Source of the DNA: Corylus avellana
Taxonomy: Eukaryota; Streptophyta; Magnoliopsida; Fagales; Betulaceae
Reading direction: 5' to 3'
Assembly: GCF_901000735.1 (NCBI RefSeq)
Contig: NC_081543.1
Span: 14,597,574-14,661,573, forward strand
DNA length: 64,000 bases
The stretch's first letter is position 1; the number at the start of each line of letters is the position of its first letter. The notes below the pieces were generated by a model. That model was not told the DNA's origin. It did not search any database and saw nothing but the letters and a program-made list of their open reading frames with translations. Positions 31,301 to 46,300 of this stretch are shown piece after piece. The position numbers were made by a program, and so were the translations under genes.

Positions 31301-34300
31301 TGTTCCTTGTTCATGGGCGGTACAGGATTGGGAGGTAGAGGTGGTGATGGCTTTTTTTGGGAAGTTATATACTCTCTGTAATCACATGGGGGTGTCAGAT
31401 TGTATGCGGTGGACTCCTTCTAAACGACATATCTTTGAGGTCAGGTCTTTTTTTCGTAAGCTTTCTTCCTTGGGGACATCCTCTTTCCTGTGGAGGAGTA
31501 TATGGAAAGTAAAATTCCATTGAGAGCTAGTTTCTTTGTGTGGACGGCGACTCTTGGAAAGATTTTGACCTTGGATAATTTGCGTAAAAGAGGTATCATT
31601 GTGGTGGGATGGTGTTGTATGTGCAAGCACAGTGGTGAGTCTGTAAACCATCTTCACTTTCACTGTGAAGTGGCCCGAGCTTTATGAACTATGGTTTTCT
31701 CTCTTTTTGCTGTTAATTGGGTCATGCCTAGAGGAGTGGTAGACTTGTTAGCTTGTTGGCGCGGTCAGCGAGGCAATATTTCAGCTAAGGAGGTATGGCG
31801 AATTGCACCACTGTGTGTTTTGTGGATTATTTGGCGAGAACAGAATGGAAGATTTTTTGAAGATCAAGAAAGGTCAATGGAAGAGCTCAAAAAGTTGTTT
31901 ATTCAAACTTTGTTCCATTTGGCCGACGCTTTAAGTGTACCTCAATTTTCTACTGTCTCAATTTTTATCTTTATGTTCTTCTTTTTTTTTTTGATAAGTA
32001 AAAGTATTATATATCAAAAGCGCAGAGGGGCGCAACCCATATACACGGGAAGGGGCGCAACCCTTTATGTTCTTCTTTCTGCCTTTAATGGGGCCTTTCT
32101 TTGTATACTTGTTGTGTACTAGGGTTGCACCCCTCTGCACTTTTCAATGAATAACTTATTTATCAAAAAAAATATTTGTTAAATCATGATTTTGATGTGA
32201 CTTTGACATTCAGTCACGTGGACCCCACTTGTTGTTTCTTTTCAAGTATTTTTTTGGATTTGGTGTTTTAACAGGTGGCAAGTTTATATTCGTCGTCTTC
32301 TCCAAGTAGAAAAACAAAAGCTTGACTGCCTTCTTTTTTTTCGATGAATAAGAAATTTTATAAAGCAAATTGTAAAAGTTTACTACACACCAGTAAACTG
32401 GAGCTCCCTACCAACAGTAGCTACCTGCAAAACTCATTTACATCTATGCCTCACATATCAAGAAATCAAACACTCTAAAAAAGACTAAACAACACGGAAA
32501 CAAGACTCTCTTATACACCCAAGATACAATCCAGCAAGCCCCAGCTATTGCACAGAGCAACATTTTCATTGCACCTCAGGAACCTGCTCCTTGAAACAAT
32601 CCTAATACGAACTTCCCAGTATATTTTCTGCATAATCTTTTCTTCAGACAGAGATGATTGCCATTTCTAAGATTGTTTCTTTCCTGCCACACAGCATAGG
32701 CTGAAGCACTCAAACAGAGTCTACAGAGGGCAGCTAGCAGACCTTTTCTTTCCCATTCCTTTACTCCTTTAGCCACGATATCAGCCCAATCAGAAGGAGG
32801 ATTACTTATAAGACATTTATTCATAACAGCAAGCCAGATCCTCCTACTAAAACTACATTGAAAAAAAAAAACTACACTGACGATTCTTCTTCTCCGATTC
32901 TCGGACTCGATGATCAATGCTTTCCAAAGGGTGGTTCGAGTGTCTCTGGTTGGGGGATTTTGGGGGAGAAGCCTGAAAGGTGGAAGTCGTTGGAACGCTC
33001 TGGGGTTGCTGCCGGAACAGTCTCAGGTGTGGAACTATTGGGGTGTGGCTTTGTGAACAATTTACGGGTGGTTCTGTGATGGGCATTCTGGGCACGGCGC
33101 TGGGGGTAAATTTGGGCAGAGATTCCCCTACAATAGAGGTATCCTCGTCCCAGGTGTCCTGTGCTCCAAATTCTTTGGATGAGGATCTGATGGTGGGTCA
33201 GGAGAAGGTTTTCACTAACCAGGTTTGTAAAGAGGTTGGCTTGTCGTGTGAAGGAGATGAAAGGAAGCTTGAAGCCACCATTGGGATGCTTATGGCTGAC
33301 AAAAAGGATTATGAAATGGAAAGGGAGGAGGCTACATCTGCAGTCAAAAAAGGTAAGAGAGAGCTTACTAATTAGCAGTCTTCGGTTAATTTTTCGGAAT
33401 CTGCTGGGAAGGAGAGGAGTAAGGGGGGGTCAATCGAGTTAACTCATGAAGTTCAAGATTATTTCATGGAATGTGAGAGGCCTGAATGAGAGGGTGAAGA
33501 GGTTGAGGGTTAGAAATCTGCTTAGAAGTTGGAAGGCAGATTTAATTTGTTTTCAAGAGACGAAGTTGGATTGTATTTCATTTAGCTTAGTGAGGAGTGT
33601 TTGGGGCTGCCCGTATGTGGAGTGGTGCTATGTTCCTTCTCGAGGGGCGTCAGGTGGCATTTTGCTCATATGGGATAAGAGGGTAGTAGAGAAGATAGAT
33701 GCTGTTTTGAGTAGTTATGTGGCGGCTTGTTCATTCAAAAATGTGACGGATGGTCTTGTTTGGGCGTTCGCGGGGGTGTATGGGCCTAATAGAGTCAACT
33801 CCAGATGTCTTCTTTGAGAGGAGCTGGCAGGGGTAATGAGTTGCTGGGATATGCCGTGGTGTATTGGTGGGGACTTCAATGTTACTCTTTATCCAAGTGA
33901 AAGATCGAGGGGAGTTTATTCTTGGGCTGCCATGAGGGATTATGGTGAATTCATATCAGAGCAGGGTCTCATGGACCTTCCCTTAGTTGGGGGGATCTCC
34001 ACTTGGTCCAATAGTCGCTCTTGGTCTAGGCTTGATCGGTTTCTAGTTTCTACGGATTGGGAAGTTCGTAATCCGGATTTGCGGCAAAAGAGGATGCTTC
34101 GGGTTTGCTCCGACCATGCTCCTATTATGCTGGATTGCAATCCGTTCTCAGGAGGTAAAAGACCCTTCAAATTCGAGAATATGTGGCTAAAAGCGGAGGG
34201 TTTTGTGGATAAAGTCCATAGCTGGTGGGCCTCGTATGATTTTCATGGCACCCTGAGTTACATCCTTTCTAAGAAGCTGCAAGCTTTCAAATGGGACATT

Positions 34301-37300
34301 AAGAGATGGAATGACCAAGATTTTGGCAACGTGGGGGTGAGTATTAAGGCCCGCATGGATGATCTTAAAGCTCTTGGAAGGGCGGAAGAAGAGAGGGGTT
34401 ATCTACCGAGGAGATCGAGAGGAAAAGGGTGCTTGCCAAAGAGTTAGAATCCTCCCTCCTTCAAGAAGAAATCAGCTGGAGGCAAAAATCCAGGATACGT
34501 TGGTTGAAAGAGGGTGACAAGTGCACGAGATTCTTCCATTGGATTGCTAATGCCAACCGCAGACAGAATTATATTGAGTCATTGAATAGTAATGGCACTA
34601 TATCTACGGTTCAAGAGGCTATTAGTAATCATATCATCCACTTTTATGAGTCGCTTTTCATGGAGACTCTCAGTTGGAGACCGAGGTTGGATAATCTTCA
34701 CTTCGACAGATTGGATGTTGATGAATCCTCTAGTTTGGAAGTTCCTTTTGAGGAAAGGGAGGTGGTTAAAAAAATGGATAGGGACAAGGCTCCAGGCCGG
34801 ATGGTTTTTCTATGGCTTTCTTCCAGGATTGTTGGGATGTGATCAAAAGGGACATTATGGCTCTTTTTGCGGACTTCCAAGATAGAGGTAAATTTGAAAA
34901 AAGCCTTAATGCTACTTTTCTGGCTCTTATTCCGAAGTCTCATGGGGCTTTCGATCTAAAGAATTTCCGTCCAATTAGCCTTGTGGGGGGAATCTACAAG
35001 ATTATAGCTAAGGTGTTAGCCAATAGAATGAGGAGAGTTATGGATCGGATCATCTCCAATTCACAGAATGCTTTCGTCAAAGGTAAACATATTTTGGATT
35101 CGGTTCTTATAGCTAATGAATGCCTTGATAGCCGAATCAGAGAAGGGGATCCCGGCCTCTTGTGTAAGTTGGATATGGAAAAGGCTTATGACCATATGAA
35201 CTGGAAGTTTTTACTCTATGTGTTAAGAAGGTGCGGCTTTGGCAAAAAATGGTGCTTATGGATTGAACATTGTATATCGTCTGTGCGGTTTTCAGTTTTG
35301 ATCAATGGCTCTCCTTCCGACTTCTTTGAGAGTTCGCGTGGGGTGAGACAAGGTGATTTCCTCTCTCCGTTTTTGTTTATCTTGGTTATGGAGGCGTTCA
35401 GCAGGATGATTAATGTTTCCATCAACAGGGGTTTCATCAATGGTTTTTATGTGGGTGCCGGAGAAACGGGTTGTTGTTTCTCACCTTCTTTTTGTAGATG
35501 ATTCGTTGGTTTTTTGTGGGGCTACTCCTGACCAAATCAGATTCATTAAAGCTCTTCTTATTGGCTTTGAGGCTGTTTCTGGGTTAAAAGCAAATCGGGC
35601 CAAATCGGTTTTGGTCCCTGTCGGAGGTGCGGGTGAGGCAGGTGAGGTGGCTGGCATTCTGGGTTGTGGCACCAGTTCTTTGCCTTTGAAGTATTTGGGT
35701 CTTCCTCTTGGGGCTTCTTTCAAGCTTTTGGCTATTTGGGAAGACATGATAGAGAAGATTGCTAGAAGGTTGGCCCCCTAGAAGATTACTTGGGGCTTCT
35801 TTGCCTTTGAAGATTGCTAGGGGGCTAGGCACACCCTCGTCAAGAGCACTTTATCCAACCTTCCTACTTACTTTTTGACCCTCTTTCCTATCCCTATCTC
35901 TGTGGCGAATCGCATTGAGAAGATTCAACGGGATTTTCTTTGGGGGGGGCTAAACGATGAGCCTAAGATTCACTTGGTCAACTGGCACGAGGTTTGTAGT
36001 CCAATTTCGGAGGGCGGTTTAGGGATCCGGAGTCTGCGGTTTTTTAATCAAGCTCTTTTGGGGAAATGGTTGTGGAGATTTGCCAACGAGGAAGAGGCTT
36101 GGTGGAGAAGGATTTTAGTGGCAAAGTATGGGGTGTTTCGGGGTGGTTGTCGCTCTAAAGATCCTCGTGATTCGCATGGGATGGGGTTATGGAAACACAT
36201 TTGCAGGGGCTGGAGTTCATTTCAATGTCATTTCAGATTGGATCCTGGCTTAGGGCTGAATGTCAATTTTTGGGAGGATATTTGGTGCGGCGATATGTCC
36301 CTCAAGGAAGCTTTTCCCGGCCTTTTCAATATAGCTAGCAACAAGGCTGCCTCCATTGCGGACATCAGGGAGAGTATAAATGGTATGGTTCATTGGAATG
36401 TTACCTTTATTCGAAGAATTCATGATTGGGAGGAGGCGGCTTTATCCTCCCTTCTCTCGCTCTTGTATTCGCTCTCGTTGCGGGGGGAAGGAGAGGATCG
36501 TATGTGGTGGATTCCCTCTAGAAAAGGGAAGTTTGAGGTTTGCTCCTTTTACAGGAAGATCGCCCTTAAAGAGCCCAACCATTTCCCCTGGAAAAGTATT
36601 TGGCGCACTAAGGTTCCTTCGAGAGTGGCATTTTTTGCTTGGTCGGCCGCCCTTGGGAAATCCCTTACTTTGGATAATGTTAGGAAGAGGGGCATCGTTG
36701 TGATTAATCGATGTTGTATATGTGAATCGGAAGGGGAGTCTGTGGATCATCTCTTTCTTCACTATGGGATTGCGCGCTTTTTGTGGGATGTTATCTTCTC
36801 TCGGTTCAACATGTGTTGGGTTATGCCTAGAAGCGTTAAGGAGATGTTAGCTAGTTGGTGGTCGGGTGGTAAATCCCGTAGCACGGTGGTGTGGAAGATA
36901 GTTCCCCTGTGTCTCATGTGGTGCTTATGGAAGGAAAGGAATGCTAGATGCTTTGAGGACTTGTCGAGAAACCTTGAGGACATTGTACATTTCTTTTTGT
37001 ATACGCTCTATATGTGGACTGCAAGATGACTTGCTCCCATAGAGATCAATTTCCCTGATTTTCTTTTTATGTTCTCTTCTTCTTTCTCTTCTACTTAGTC
37101 TCTCTCTTGTATACTTCCTGTGTACTTGGGTTGCGCCCCTCTGCGCTCTTTAATGCATCATTACTTATCAAAAAAAAAAAAATCCTCTAAAAAAACACAA
37201 AAGACATTTCCATTGTATCGCCAAGTAAGTAAACTTTCCCCTGTTGTAAGTCTATTTCGGGCAATCAACCATAAAATGAAAGCTTGCCTTGGAATATCAA

Positions 37301-40300
37301 GAAGGAACCATACTAACCTCCACCAAACAACTGGCTGCTGCTTGGCTCGAATAAACTCTCACGCATGAGCACAATTGTAAATGCCTTTGCTAGATATGCT
37401 AGGCACCAGTATTAACCTAAGGTAATTGACTTTGGATTTTGACTAGAGATTCTGATCTAGTAGGAGGCCAATGCCAAGACTTATCACAGAGAACTCTCGA
37501 CACTTTTGCATTGAGCTGAATTCTAGCATCATAAATTGCTCGATTTCCATATTGTTCCAAAAGTACACCATCCGGGTGCCAAATATCAAGCCACAAAAAT
37601 ATAGTTCCCATCCCCAACTTGGAACCGAATGAAGTGCCTGGCTAAGTTCCTCAGTTTTAACAACTTTCTCCAGCTCCGGCCATGAACAAGCCCGAGGAAT
37701 TTTCACCATCCAAAAGCTTTTCCCCTTCAACATATAGTCATTAATCCATGCACCCCACAAAGATCCAGCCTTCAAAAAAAGGTTCCAATTATGTCTCATC
37801 ATAGAGGCTTTGTTCCAAATATGTCTCATCATAAGACCTACTTTGAGAGAGCATATATAAAAGGGGCATTTGGCCATTCAAGGACAATATGCATATAAAA
37901 TGAGGCAATCTCACACTCACAGTTTTGTAGGGCCGAACAGTAGAAGTTCTTCAATTTTGTAGTATAGTTGCCGCTCAAGAGAACTAGAGAAAGATTTACA
38001 TTCGTACATTTGTAGTTTTCTTCTCAATCTATACATTTGTAGTTGTTCTTATACCAATTGTTAGACTTATTATGCAACTTAATAACCTAATTTAAGTCAT
38101 AGAATGTGTAAATAAAACTGTATTAAAACAAACATACCTCCGTTCTTGTTGTGGAATGAACCCTCAATTGATATATTTTGTGTGTGGAGGATTCTAGTAC
38201 TCTCTTCCCGAACTGGATGGACAGTGGTGGTAATAAAATTAGCTGTTTTTTTTGTCAAGAAGTTATATTTTGTGTGAGAGTGAGATTTGGGTATGTTAGG
38301 ACTTTATTTTGAGTAGCTTTTCTCGATCACTATTTTGTACTCGTATCTTTTGATGGTGGAATTTCTTCTTGGTAATCTCTACCCGTAGATGTAGGCTTGT
38401 TAAGTTGAGCCACATCAATCTTAGTGTTCTGTGGGATTGGCTTATTTTATTCAATTCTTTCTACTTCTACATGATCCTAATTATTACTTTGTCACAACAA
38501 TGATATTTTAAGAGCTGTTGTCTTTTCATGTTATTAAGTTTATTGTGTCTGTTGGCTCATAAGGTAACTGCAAAATGACATATTTTACAAAATTTTAACA
38601 TGAACTATTACTTTTAGTTTTCTATATACTGGATATCTAGGATAACATGTAATGAGGTAATGAGAAGATGGTAGAAAGATGACATTTGATGTGCTCATGC
38701 TGCTGCCAGGCTTGTTTTGAAGGGTGATACTGTTGAGATGGGTGCAAATGTACTTGGCTTGAGTATGGAGAGTAATGGAATCAGGATATTGGAGCCTTTT
38801 GACACCTCAATTATGTATTCAAATGCTTCTGGAAAGATCAGTATACATTTATCTGTTTCAGATATATTCATGAGTTTTTCATTCAGCATCTTGAGACTGT
38901 TTTTAGCAGTTGAAGAGGACCTTCTGGCATTTTTAAGGATGACTTCAAAGAAAATGACAGTTGTCTGCTCCCAATTTGACAAGGTTGGAACAATAAAATG
39001 TACGTCAACATGCTCTAAATTTTTTTTGTTTTGTCACTGGAAGATATGAACATATCTAGAGCTAAATACTGATGACTCATTGCCCGGGTGTTGCACCTTG
39101 CAGATCCGTACAGTGACCAGATATATGCCTTCTGGAGACCTCATGCACCACCTGGTTTTGCAGTTCTTGGGGACTATCTGACACCATTGTCAGTGAAATC
39201 TCTTGCTAACATTGCTTCTTGAGATTTTTTTTTGGTTTCCCATAGAGATTAATTCTTTTTCTTCTTCACGACAAGTGCTTTTTAAATTGTTTCATTGTAA
39301 TGTTGACTCATCAGTCTTTACATGACAGGGAAAAGCCACCTATAAAAGGAGTGCTTGTTGTAAATACCAACTTTGTCAGAGTTAAAAGACCAACATCTTT
39401 CAAACTGATTTGGTCACCTTTATCTTCTGGGAACATTTCTGGTCAAGGGATAAATAATTCTGACATGACACCAAATGGTGTCAGCAGTCAAGGAGAGAGC
39501 AACTGTTCAATTTGGTTCCCAGAGGCACCCAAAGGTTATGTTGCATTGGGCTGTGTGGTTGCCCCTGGAAGAACACAGCCGCCACTATCTTCTGCTTTGT
39601 GCATATTGGCTTCTTTAGTTTGTCCTTGTTCCCAGAGGGATTGTATTACAATCAGCACCACTGATAGGTATGTGAAATTTCCAAGAATAATTTTCTGTCA
39701 TAATTTCAATCTTTATGATATACTTTTCTGTAACTTGTGGGGGGTTTTTGAGTAACAGTTTATATTGTATTGTGAGCTGTTTAGAAATTGTTCTGTATGA
39801 TGGTGTTGGTTATCCAACATGATGTCAGTTTGCCATCTGCATGCGTGGAACATCGTAAAGCTAGGTGTTACATTGACTGCATGCATGCCTTTCTTATTGC
39901 TAATTCCTCTATGAAGTAGTATCACCTGAACAGCCACTTACTTTTGTTGGAGAACTATCAGTCCCCAAAACTTATGCTGATTGATAGTAGACCAACAATA
40001 GATACATAAGGCATGCAATGCTCTGATATTATGTGGGAAAATCATCAGTCCTAAAATCAATGGACTAAAATTCTATATTAAGCATAATACTTATAGCTTC
40101 AATAAAATCTTGATTTTGATGTCTTCTTTCATGTCTGAATTGCAGATCCTTCCCAAGTATGTCATTCTGGCGTGTGAATAATTCTGTTGGCACTTTCTTG
40201 CCAGCAGATCCTGCTATTTTTGGCTTAACAGCTAAAGCATACGATTTGCGTCATATGATATTTGGGTTGTCCGAAGAGTTTGCAAAAGCATCCAAAAGTT

Positions 40301-43300
40301 CAGATTCCCAAGGTTCCCCTTCGGTTCATACACAAATCCAACAATCAGGAAGATCATCAATTATAAACTCTGGCCGGCGTTTCGAAGCTGTTGCTAGTTT
40401 TAGATTAATATGGTGGAATCAAGGCTCAAACTCAAGGAAGAAACTATCCATATGGCGCCCTGTTGTCCCGCAAGGGATGGTATATTTTGGTGATATTGCT
40501 GTTGAAGGGTAAGCGATTCTTGTGAATTTCATATTGAGAAATGTCCATCTTTTACTGAATTAGTATTATATATGGATTCTTATCTGGACCTAGGTATGAG
40601 CCTCCAAATACTTGCATTGTTCTTCATGATGATGAAGAGCTTTTGAAAGCACCTCTGGGTTTCCAGCCTGCTGGGCAAATCAAGAAACAGAAAGGAATGG
40701 AGAGTGTATCTTTCTGGCTACCTCAACCTCCCCCGGGTTTTGTTTCCTTAGGTTGTATTGCATGTAAGGGCACCCCAAAGCAGCATGAATTCAGCACATT
40801 GAAATGTATGCGCAGTGATATGGTCACTGGGGATCAGTTTCTGGAGGAAAGTATATGGGATACATCTGATGCCAAGATTACAGAGCCATTTAGTATTTGG
40901 CTGGTTGGTAATGAGTTGGGAACCTTCATTGTCCGTAGTGGTTTTAAAAGACCTCCAAGAAGGTTTGCTTTAAAGCTTGCAGATTCCAGTGTACCAAGTG
41001 GTTCAGATGATACTATCATTGATGCAAAAATTACAACATTTTCTGCAGCACTCTTTGATGACTATAGTGGCTTGGTGAGAATTCCTATTCCAAGTCGATC
41101 CATTTAATTTTTATAATAAAATGTCAAACCCACCTGTTGTGTTTGGAAATCAGTGCTGGTTAAATATATGCCTGAATATGGTAATTAGTTAAATAATTGT
41201 GAATGAATTCAGTGCAAACATATCTTCTTTAGGGGATCCTTCTGATAGCAAACGTAAGAAATGCTTGCATTCATTGATTTACAACTGTATGGGACCGTAC
41301 AAAAGGGTGAGATGAGTTGTATGGGTACTTTTCTAAGGCAAGTGAAAGCACCATGAGTTTAGTTCGCAGAATATGCAGCCAAAGTTGTTTTAAGATGTCT
41401 CTGGGGTGAAACCTGGAGGAGGGATGCTTATTAGGACCCAGTCTAGTGAAAGGAGCAGTCACAATCTATTGCACGAATTCACAACCAAAAATAAATGCTC
41501 AATGGACTCATTATGAGACCAAGAGAGTACGCAAGTAGGCAAAATGTCTGGGCAAAATATGCTTACCTTATCCAGCATATAAAGGCCATTATTGACAGCC
41601 CTCCAAGAGGTTGAAACATGCGGACCACTTTGTTCAACTATGGGACAGATGTGACACAATAATGTAACAGTCTCTCCTTGAGGCTTGTCTTTATCCAGAC
41701 TGGCACTCATAATTTGACAACCATATGGACCTCACCACAAATTTATGACCTTGTAATCTTTTTTTTTTTTAGAGGTTCACTTGTCTTATTAATAAATCAT
41801 ACTTGCTTTTTAGAACACCTTGTGCATTTTCTCTTTGCAAAACAGATATCTGTATTGATAATAAAAAGTATGTGTTTTATTAGACCTCTTCCATTGAGGT
41901 TGCGTTGATTTTCAAATAGTTTGTGAGAGCTAAACTTGCTAAAGAATGGCCTTTCTTTTCTAGGAATTATAGTTGTAGGTGTAATGTTGAAATATAAGGC
42001 CATCTTTTGTTACTTTTTTTCCTCATAAGGCTTCCTAGCTAGTAATGCAAAGATCTGTTCTCTTTACACCTTATGTCTTCCGGCTTACATGAAGGCTCTA
42101 CGGAGAATGCAAAGACTTTCTTATTTTCTTCAATGTTTAAATCTAGTGTTGTTTGTTGTGACGTACGAACCTATTTATTTCTTTTTCTTTACATTCTAAC
42201 AGAATTCTTTTATATTTTTCTGTTTAAAAAATGTTAGACTGTTCCTTATCAGATGGTGATTATGATTTAGAACTCAGGAACCTGTAATACAACAATATTG
42301 CCATTTGCTTGCAATAATGTCCCTATTGATTCTGTTTCCTGGAATTTTGCAGATGGTGCCATTGTTGAATGTATCTTTTAGTGGAATAGGATTTGCTTTG
42401 CATGGAAGAACTGACTATTTGAGTTCCACTGTTAACTTCTCCTTGGCTGCACAATCGTATAATGATAAGTACGATTCTTGGGAGCCTCTTGTTGAGCCAG
42501 TAGATGGGGTTTTAAGGTAATTTGTTGTAATTCATGCATCAAATTGTTTTTGGGGTATACTACAAATTACCTACTCATAAGTAGTGGTAGTTATAAATTA
42601 CTTTGTCTTTTGAGAACCATCATGAAAGCTTCCTGCCTTCTGTGCCAACTGCCAGATTCTCCCATATGATGCACACTTCTTGTTGAAACACTAAATTTAT
42701 CCTGTAGATGGCCTTCAATGGGCTTAAAGGTTCATGAAAGAGATAGAAAACGACTCAGTTCTTTATTTTGGAAACAGAACAACTCTATTCTCGCTCATTC
42801 TAAAGGTCAACTAAGGTCTAAATTCCGTTTTTCGTGTGACACATGCACATCATGTGTGAAATTCCTTTATTTGAGACAGAGAATAAGACAATTTCATTTC
42901 TACAATTCATAAAGAAGTTTAGTGACAGAATTCAAGAGAATTGGAGGTAATATATAATAAACTATAACTGTAGACTGCAATTTTTTAAATAAACTATATA
43001 TAATAGTTATAAGTATTTTTTTATATATATACAATATTACTTATCAAAAAAAAAAAAAAAAAGTATATATTTCCTCTTTTTCTGTTAAAATCTTTATTAC
43101 TTGCCAAAAAGAAAGACAATAAGTATGCAATACCAATCGTCTAATGAATTAGGCAATGGGCATACAACTTTTTGTGCATTACCAATCATCTAATGATTAC
43201 CTTGATTTCTCCGTTACTGGCTTTATGTCGTTGGAAAGGAAGCTTTTCCTTTATTTCTTGTCCCTCTTTTTCTTTGTTTTAAAAATATTTTTGAATGCTT

Positions 43301-46300
43301 TCAAAAGCTTAGTTGTGATAGTTTATTGACCTTTACCTTTAGGTTATTATTTCTATTCATTCCTAATTTATCGTCACTTTTGTAGGTATCAATATGATCT
43401 CAATGCTCCAGGTGCAGCTTCTCAGTTACGTCTTACCTCAACTAGGGATCTAAACTTAAATGTTTCAGTGTCTAATGCAAATATGATTATTCAAGCTTAT
43501 GCAAGCTGGAATAATCTTAGTAACGTCCAAGAATATCATAAAAACAGAGTAAGTCTCTTGATTCTCCTCTCATTGTTTGTATTTTCATTTGCAACTCTCT
43601 TTTTATTTTTCAATTGTTCGATTTATATATCTGTATTTTTTTCTTTTCTTCCCCAACTCCCCTGACATTTACATTACATCAAATAGGATGCATTTTCTCC
43701 AACTTTTGGTGGAACATCTATCACTGACATCCATCACCGGAGAAATTATTATATAATCCCACAAAACAAGCTTGGCCAGGACATCTTCATTAGAGCTACT
43801 GAAATAAGGGGACTTTCAAATATAATTTGGATGCCATCCGGGGATATGAAGCCTGTAAAAGTTCCGGTTTCCAAAAACATGTTAGATTCTCACTTGAAAG
43901 GAAAACTTTGCAGAAAAGTTAGAACAATGGTGACAATTATTATACTGGATGCACAGGTATGAGTTATAGTTATTCAATGATGGAGGCAATTGCTTGTGAT
44001 TCCAAATAAATATTTCAAAATAATTTTCTTTTCTGAAGAATATGTGATGCTGGCTAATTTTAATTGTAGTTATTGTTTCTCTTATGTTTATTTTTATTAT
44101 TGATTGGCTTCGTACTCTTAGATGATTATATCCTGTACTCCTGTCTTAAATAGATGTCTTGCTTTCTCTTTTGGAATGTCGCAGATGAATGTCCACATTC
44201 TAAAAGTGGAAGCACTTATTTTTCATTTTCCTATACTGCCGTTCCCTTTTTTAAAAAGCAAACTACTGTCTCACTGCTTACCTCTAACGTAAATCAGAGG
44301 GCATTTTAGAAAATCACTTTACTTATTTCTTTTCCTGAATACTCATACCGTTTTGAGCCAAGACAAGTCTTTTGGGATAGAGGAAGCATGAATTTACACC
44401 CATCTTTGCAAATAGTTTTCTTTTATTAATCATTTACTTGGATATACCTGTAATGCAGTTCCCAAGAGTTGAAGGCTTAAGTTCTCACCAATATACGGTT
44501 TCAATTCATCTGACTCCAGAACAAAGCCTCTCTACTGAATGGCAGCTTCATCAACAGAGTGCACGCACATGTGGAAGCAGTTCAGATAACTTGTCTTCTG
44601 ATCTTGAATTGGTCAACTGGAATGAAGTATTTTTCTTCAAAGTTGATTCACCAGTATGTAGATAACTTTTTTTTCTTTATTAACATTTCATTTTCAAGGA
44701 AATTTCTTTTGCTGTTGTGTCTTTTTATGAGTTGTCACATTCTTAACTCTTTTTACTTTATTAACATTTTCTTTTCTAGTATCTTTTACCTTTGTGTCTT
44801 TTCATGAGTAGTCACATCCTTCATTACCTGAGATATGAGCTTATTAAGAAGTGAAGGCCATTTAATTCACCTAGTTCATAATTTTCATTCCTGAAGCTTG
44901 TCAGTAGTAAGATTCTGTCCTTCAGCTATTCATAATTTAAGATTCTTTCCATTTCTAAAGTGGTAAGTTCTCTAAAATTGTATTCCTTGCTAGCTGAGAG
45001 CTTCTTATTACACGTACTTATGAAGGGACATTCAGGCTTCTGATTATAAGTACATTAGGTTATTTCTGCAACTAAACTTCTTAAACTGCTGGTCTCTGGC
45101 TTAATTTATTCCAAGTTGTTACTGTATCTTGGCGAGCTCATCTATATAAATTATTGAAGAGGTTTACTATTCCATAGGATTTCCTAAGCTTGTACTTGTT
45201 CAATCTTTTAGACTAATTTTGAAGAAATTTTACTTAAGTTCACTCCTGTAGTGGCTGTTTCAATTCTGCAAAAGAGAATCTGGTTCTCTCAAGTTCTGTG
45301 TACTGTTTCTTTTTCCTAGTGTGGACGCCAATGCTGGATAGGTCTTACACAGTGGATCAGTTCTCTCCACATATTCTCTACATAATTTCTGATTGTACTT
45401 ATAGTAGTTGTTATCTTTCTGATAACATTTTGCCTTCACTCTTTGTGCATTTTTTGTAATTTTTTTTTTTTTTTCCATGGCCCCGAAATAATTTCCTATT
45501 GTACAAATTTGCACAGGACCACTACACTTTGGAACTAATTTTGACAGACATGGGGAAAGGTATTTCTTTCACTATGCAGATCTATTATTGTTGAATTAGA
45601 TACCATAAAATTTATGTTTTTCATGTTAGGGAAGAATGATGAATTCGGCATCAGTTAAAGTGAATCTTTGTAATTTTGTGTCAACAAAATATTAATGAAT
45701 TCCGAAGATTTGGACATGTTAAGGATGTCTATTCTTGGTATTGGAATGGTTGCTTGAAAACGGCTTGTTACTGTCTGCAACTGAATACTGTATTTAGCAT
45801 TACTTATTCACTTTGCAATGTATTTGAGCATTAAAATTAAATCCTCGTAATTGGAAATCAATATTGCCCCAGCCACCAAGACCATCTTTTTAAATTTGGT
45901 GGGAATCATCTCAAGTGACTAAGGAAATATATGAGGAAGGATGATCTTGAATTTTAAAAAGGCAAGCAAGCCCTACAAAAAACAAGGTGAAAACCACGCA
46001 AGGTTGATAAAGTCCACAATAAAGTGTTAGTGTACTCATCCTTGCGGGAGCTCCCCTTTGTGCTCAATTATCTTCTTCCGTATTTGCTGATTAATGAGTT
46101 TAAATCATAGTGGGCTACAGTTTTAAATAAGGTCCTTGCTGTTTTAATAAGTTGAATGCTGAATACAATAATCATACATACTCATGGGAGCTGGGGCCCA
46201 ATTATTACCTAAAAAAAATGAGTTTCTTGAATTTAGAGGTCATGCAAAATAATGGTTCCACAATCTTATTTTTGAATGTAGATATTGAAGAATTTAGACA

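Larger units (their letters stand above)
25945..32168 (+). mobile_element. LINE E, nearly full length, degenerate
   Basis: It holds ORF1 remnants (26034-28268) and ORF2 remnants (28433 to about 31980), and its tail GGGTTGCACCCCTCTGCAC...TTATTTATC plus poly-A ends at 32168. It is a different subfamily from A/B but has the same order and the same tail type. It lies in the large VPS13 intron in the sense direction. The left boundary is approximate. Further insertions occurred inside it (30049-30058 and 31985-32062). Confidence 0.88.
32870..37182 (+). mobile_element. LINE G, 5'-truncated in ORF1, degenerate
   Basis: ORF1 remnant 32880-33375, ORF2 remnant 33446-37098, and a tail with GGGTTGCGCCCCTCTGCGC at 37128-37146, ATTACTTATC and a run of A to 37182. 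Sense orientation in the large VPS13 intron. It is the same subfamily as the fragment at 20391-21854. Confidence 0.88.
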
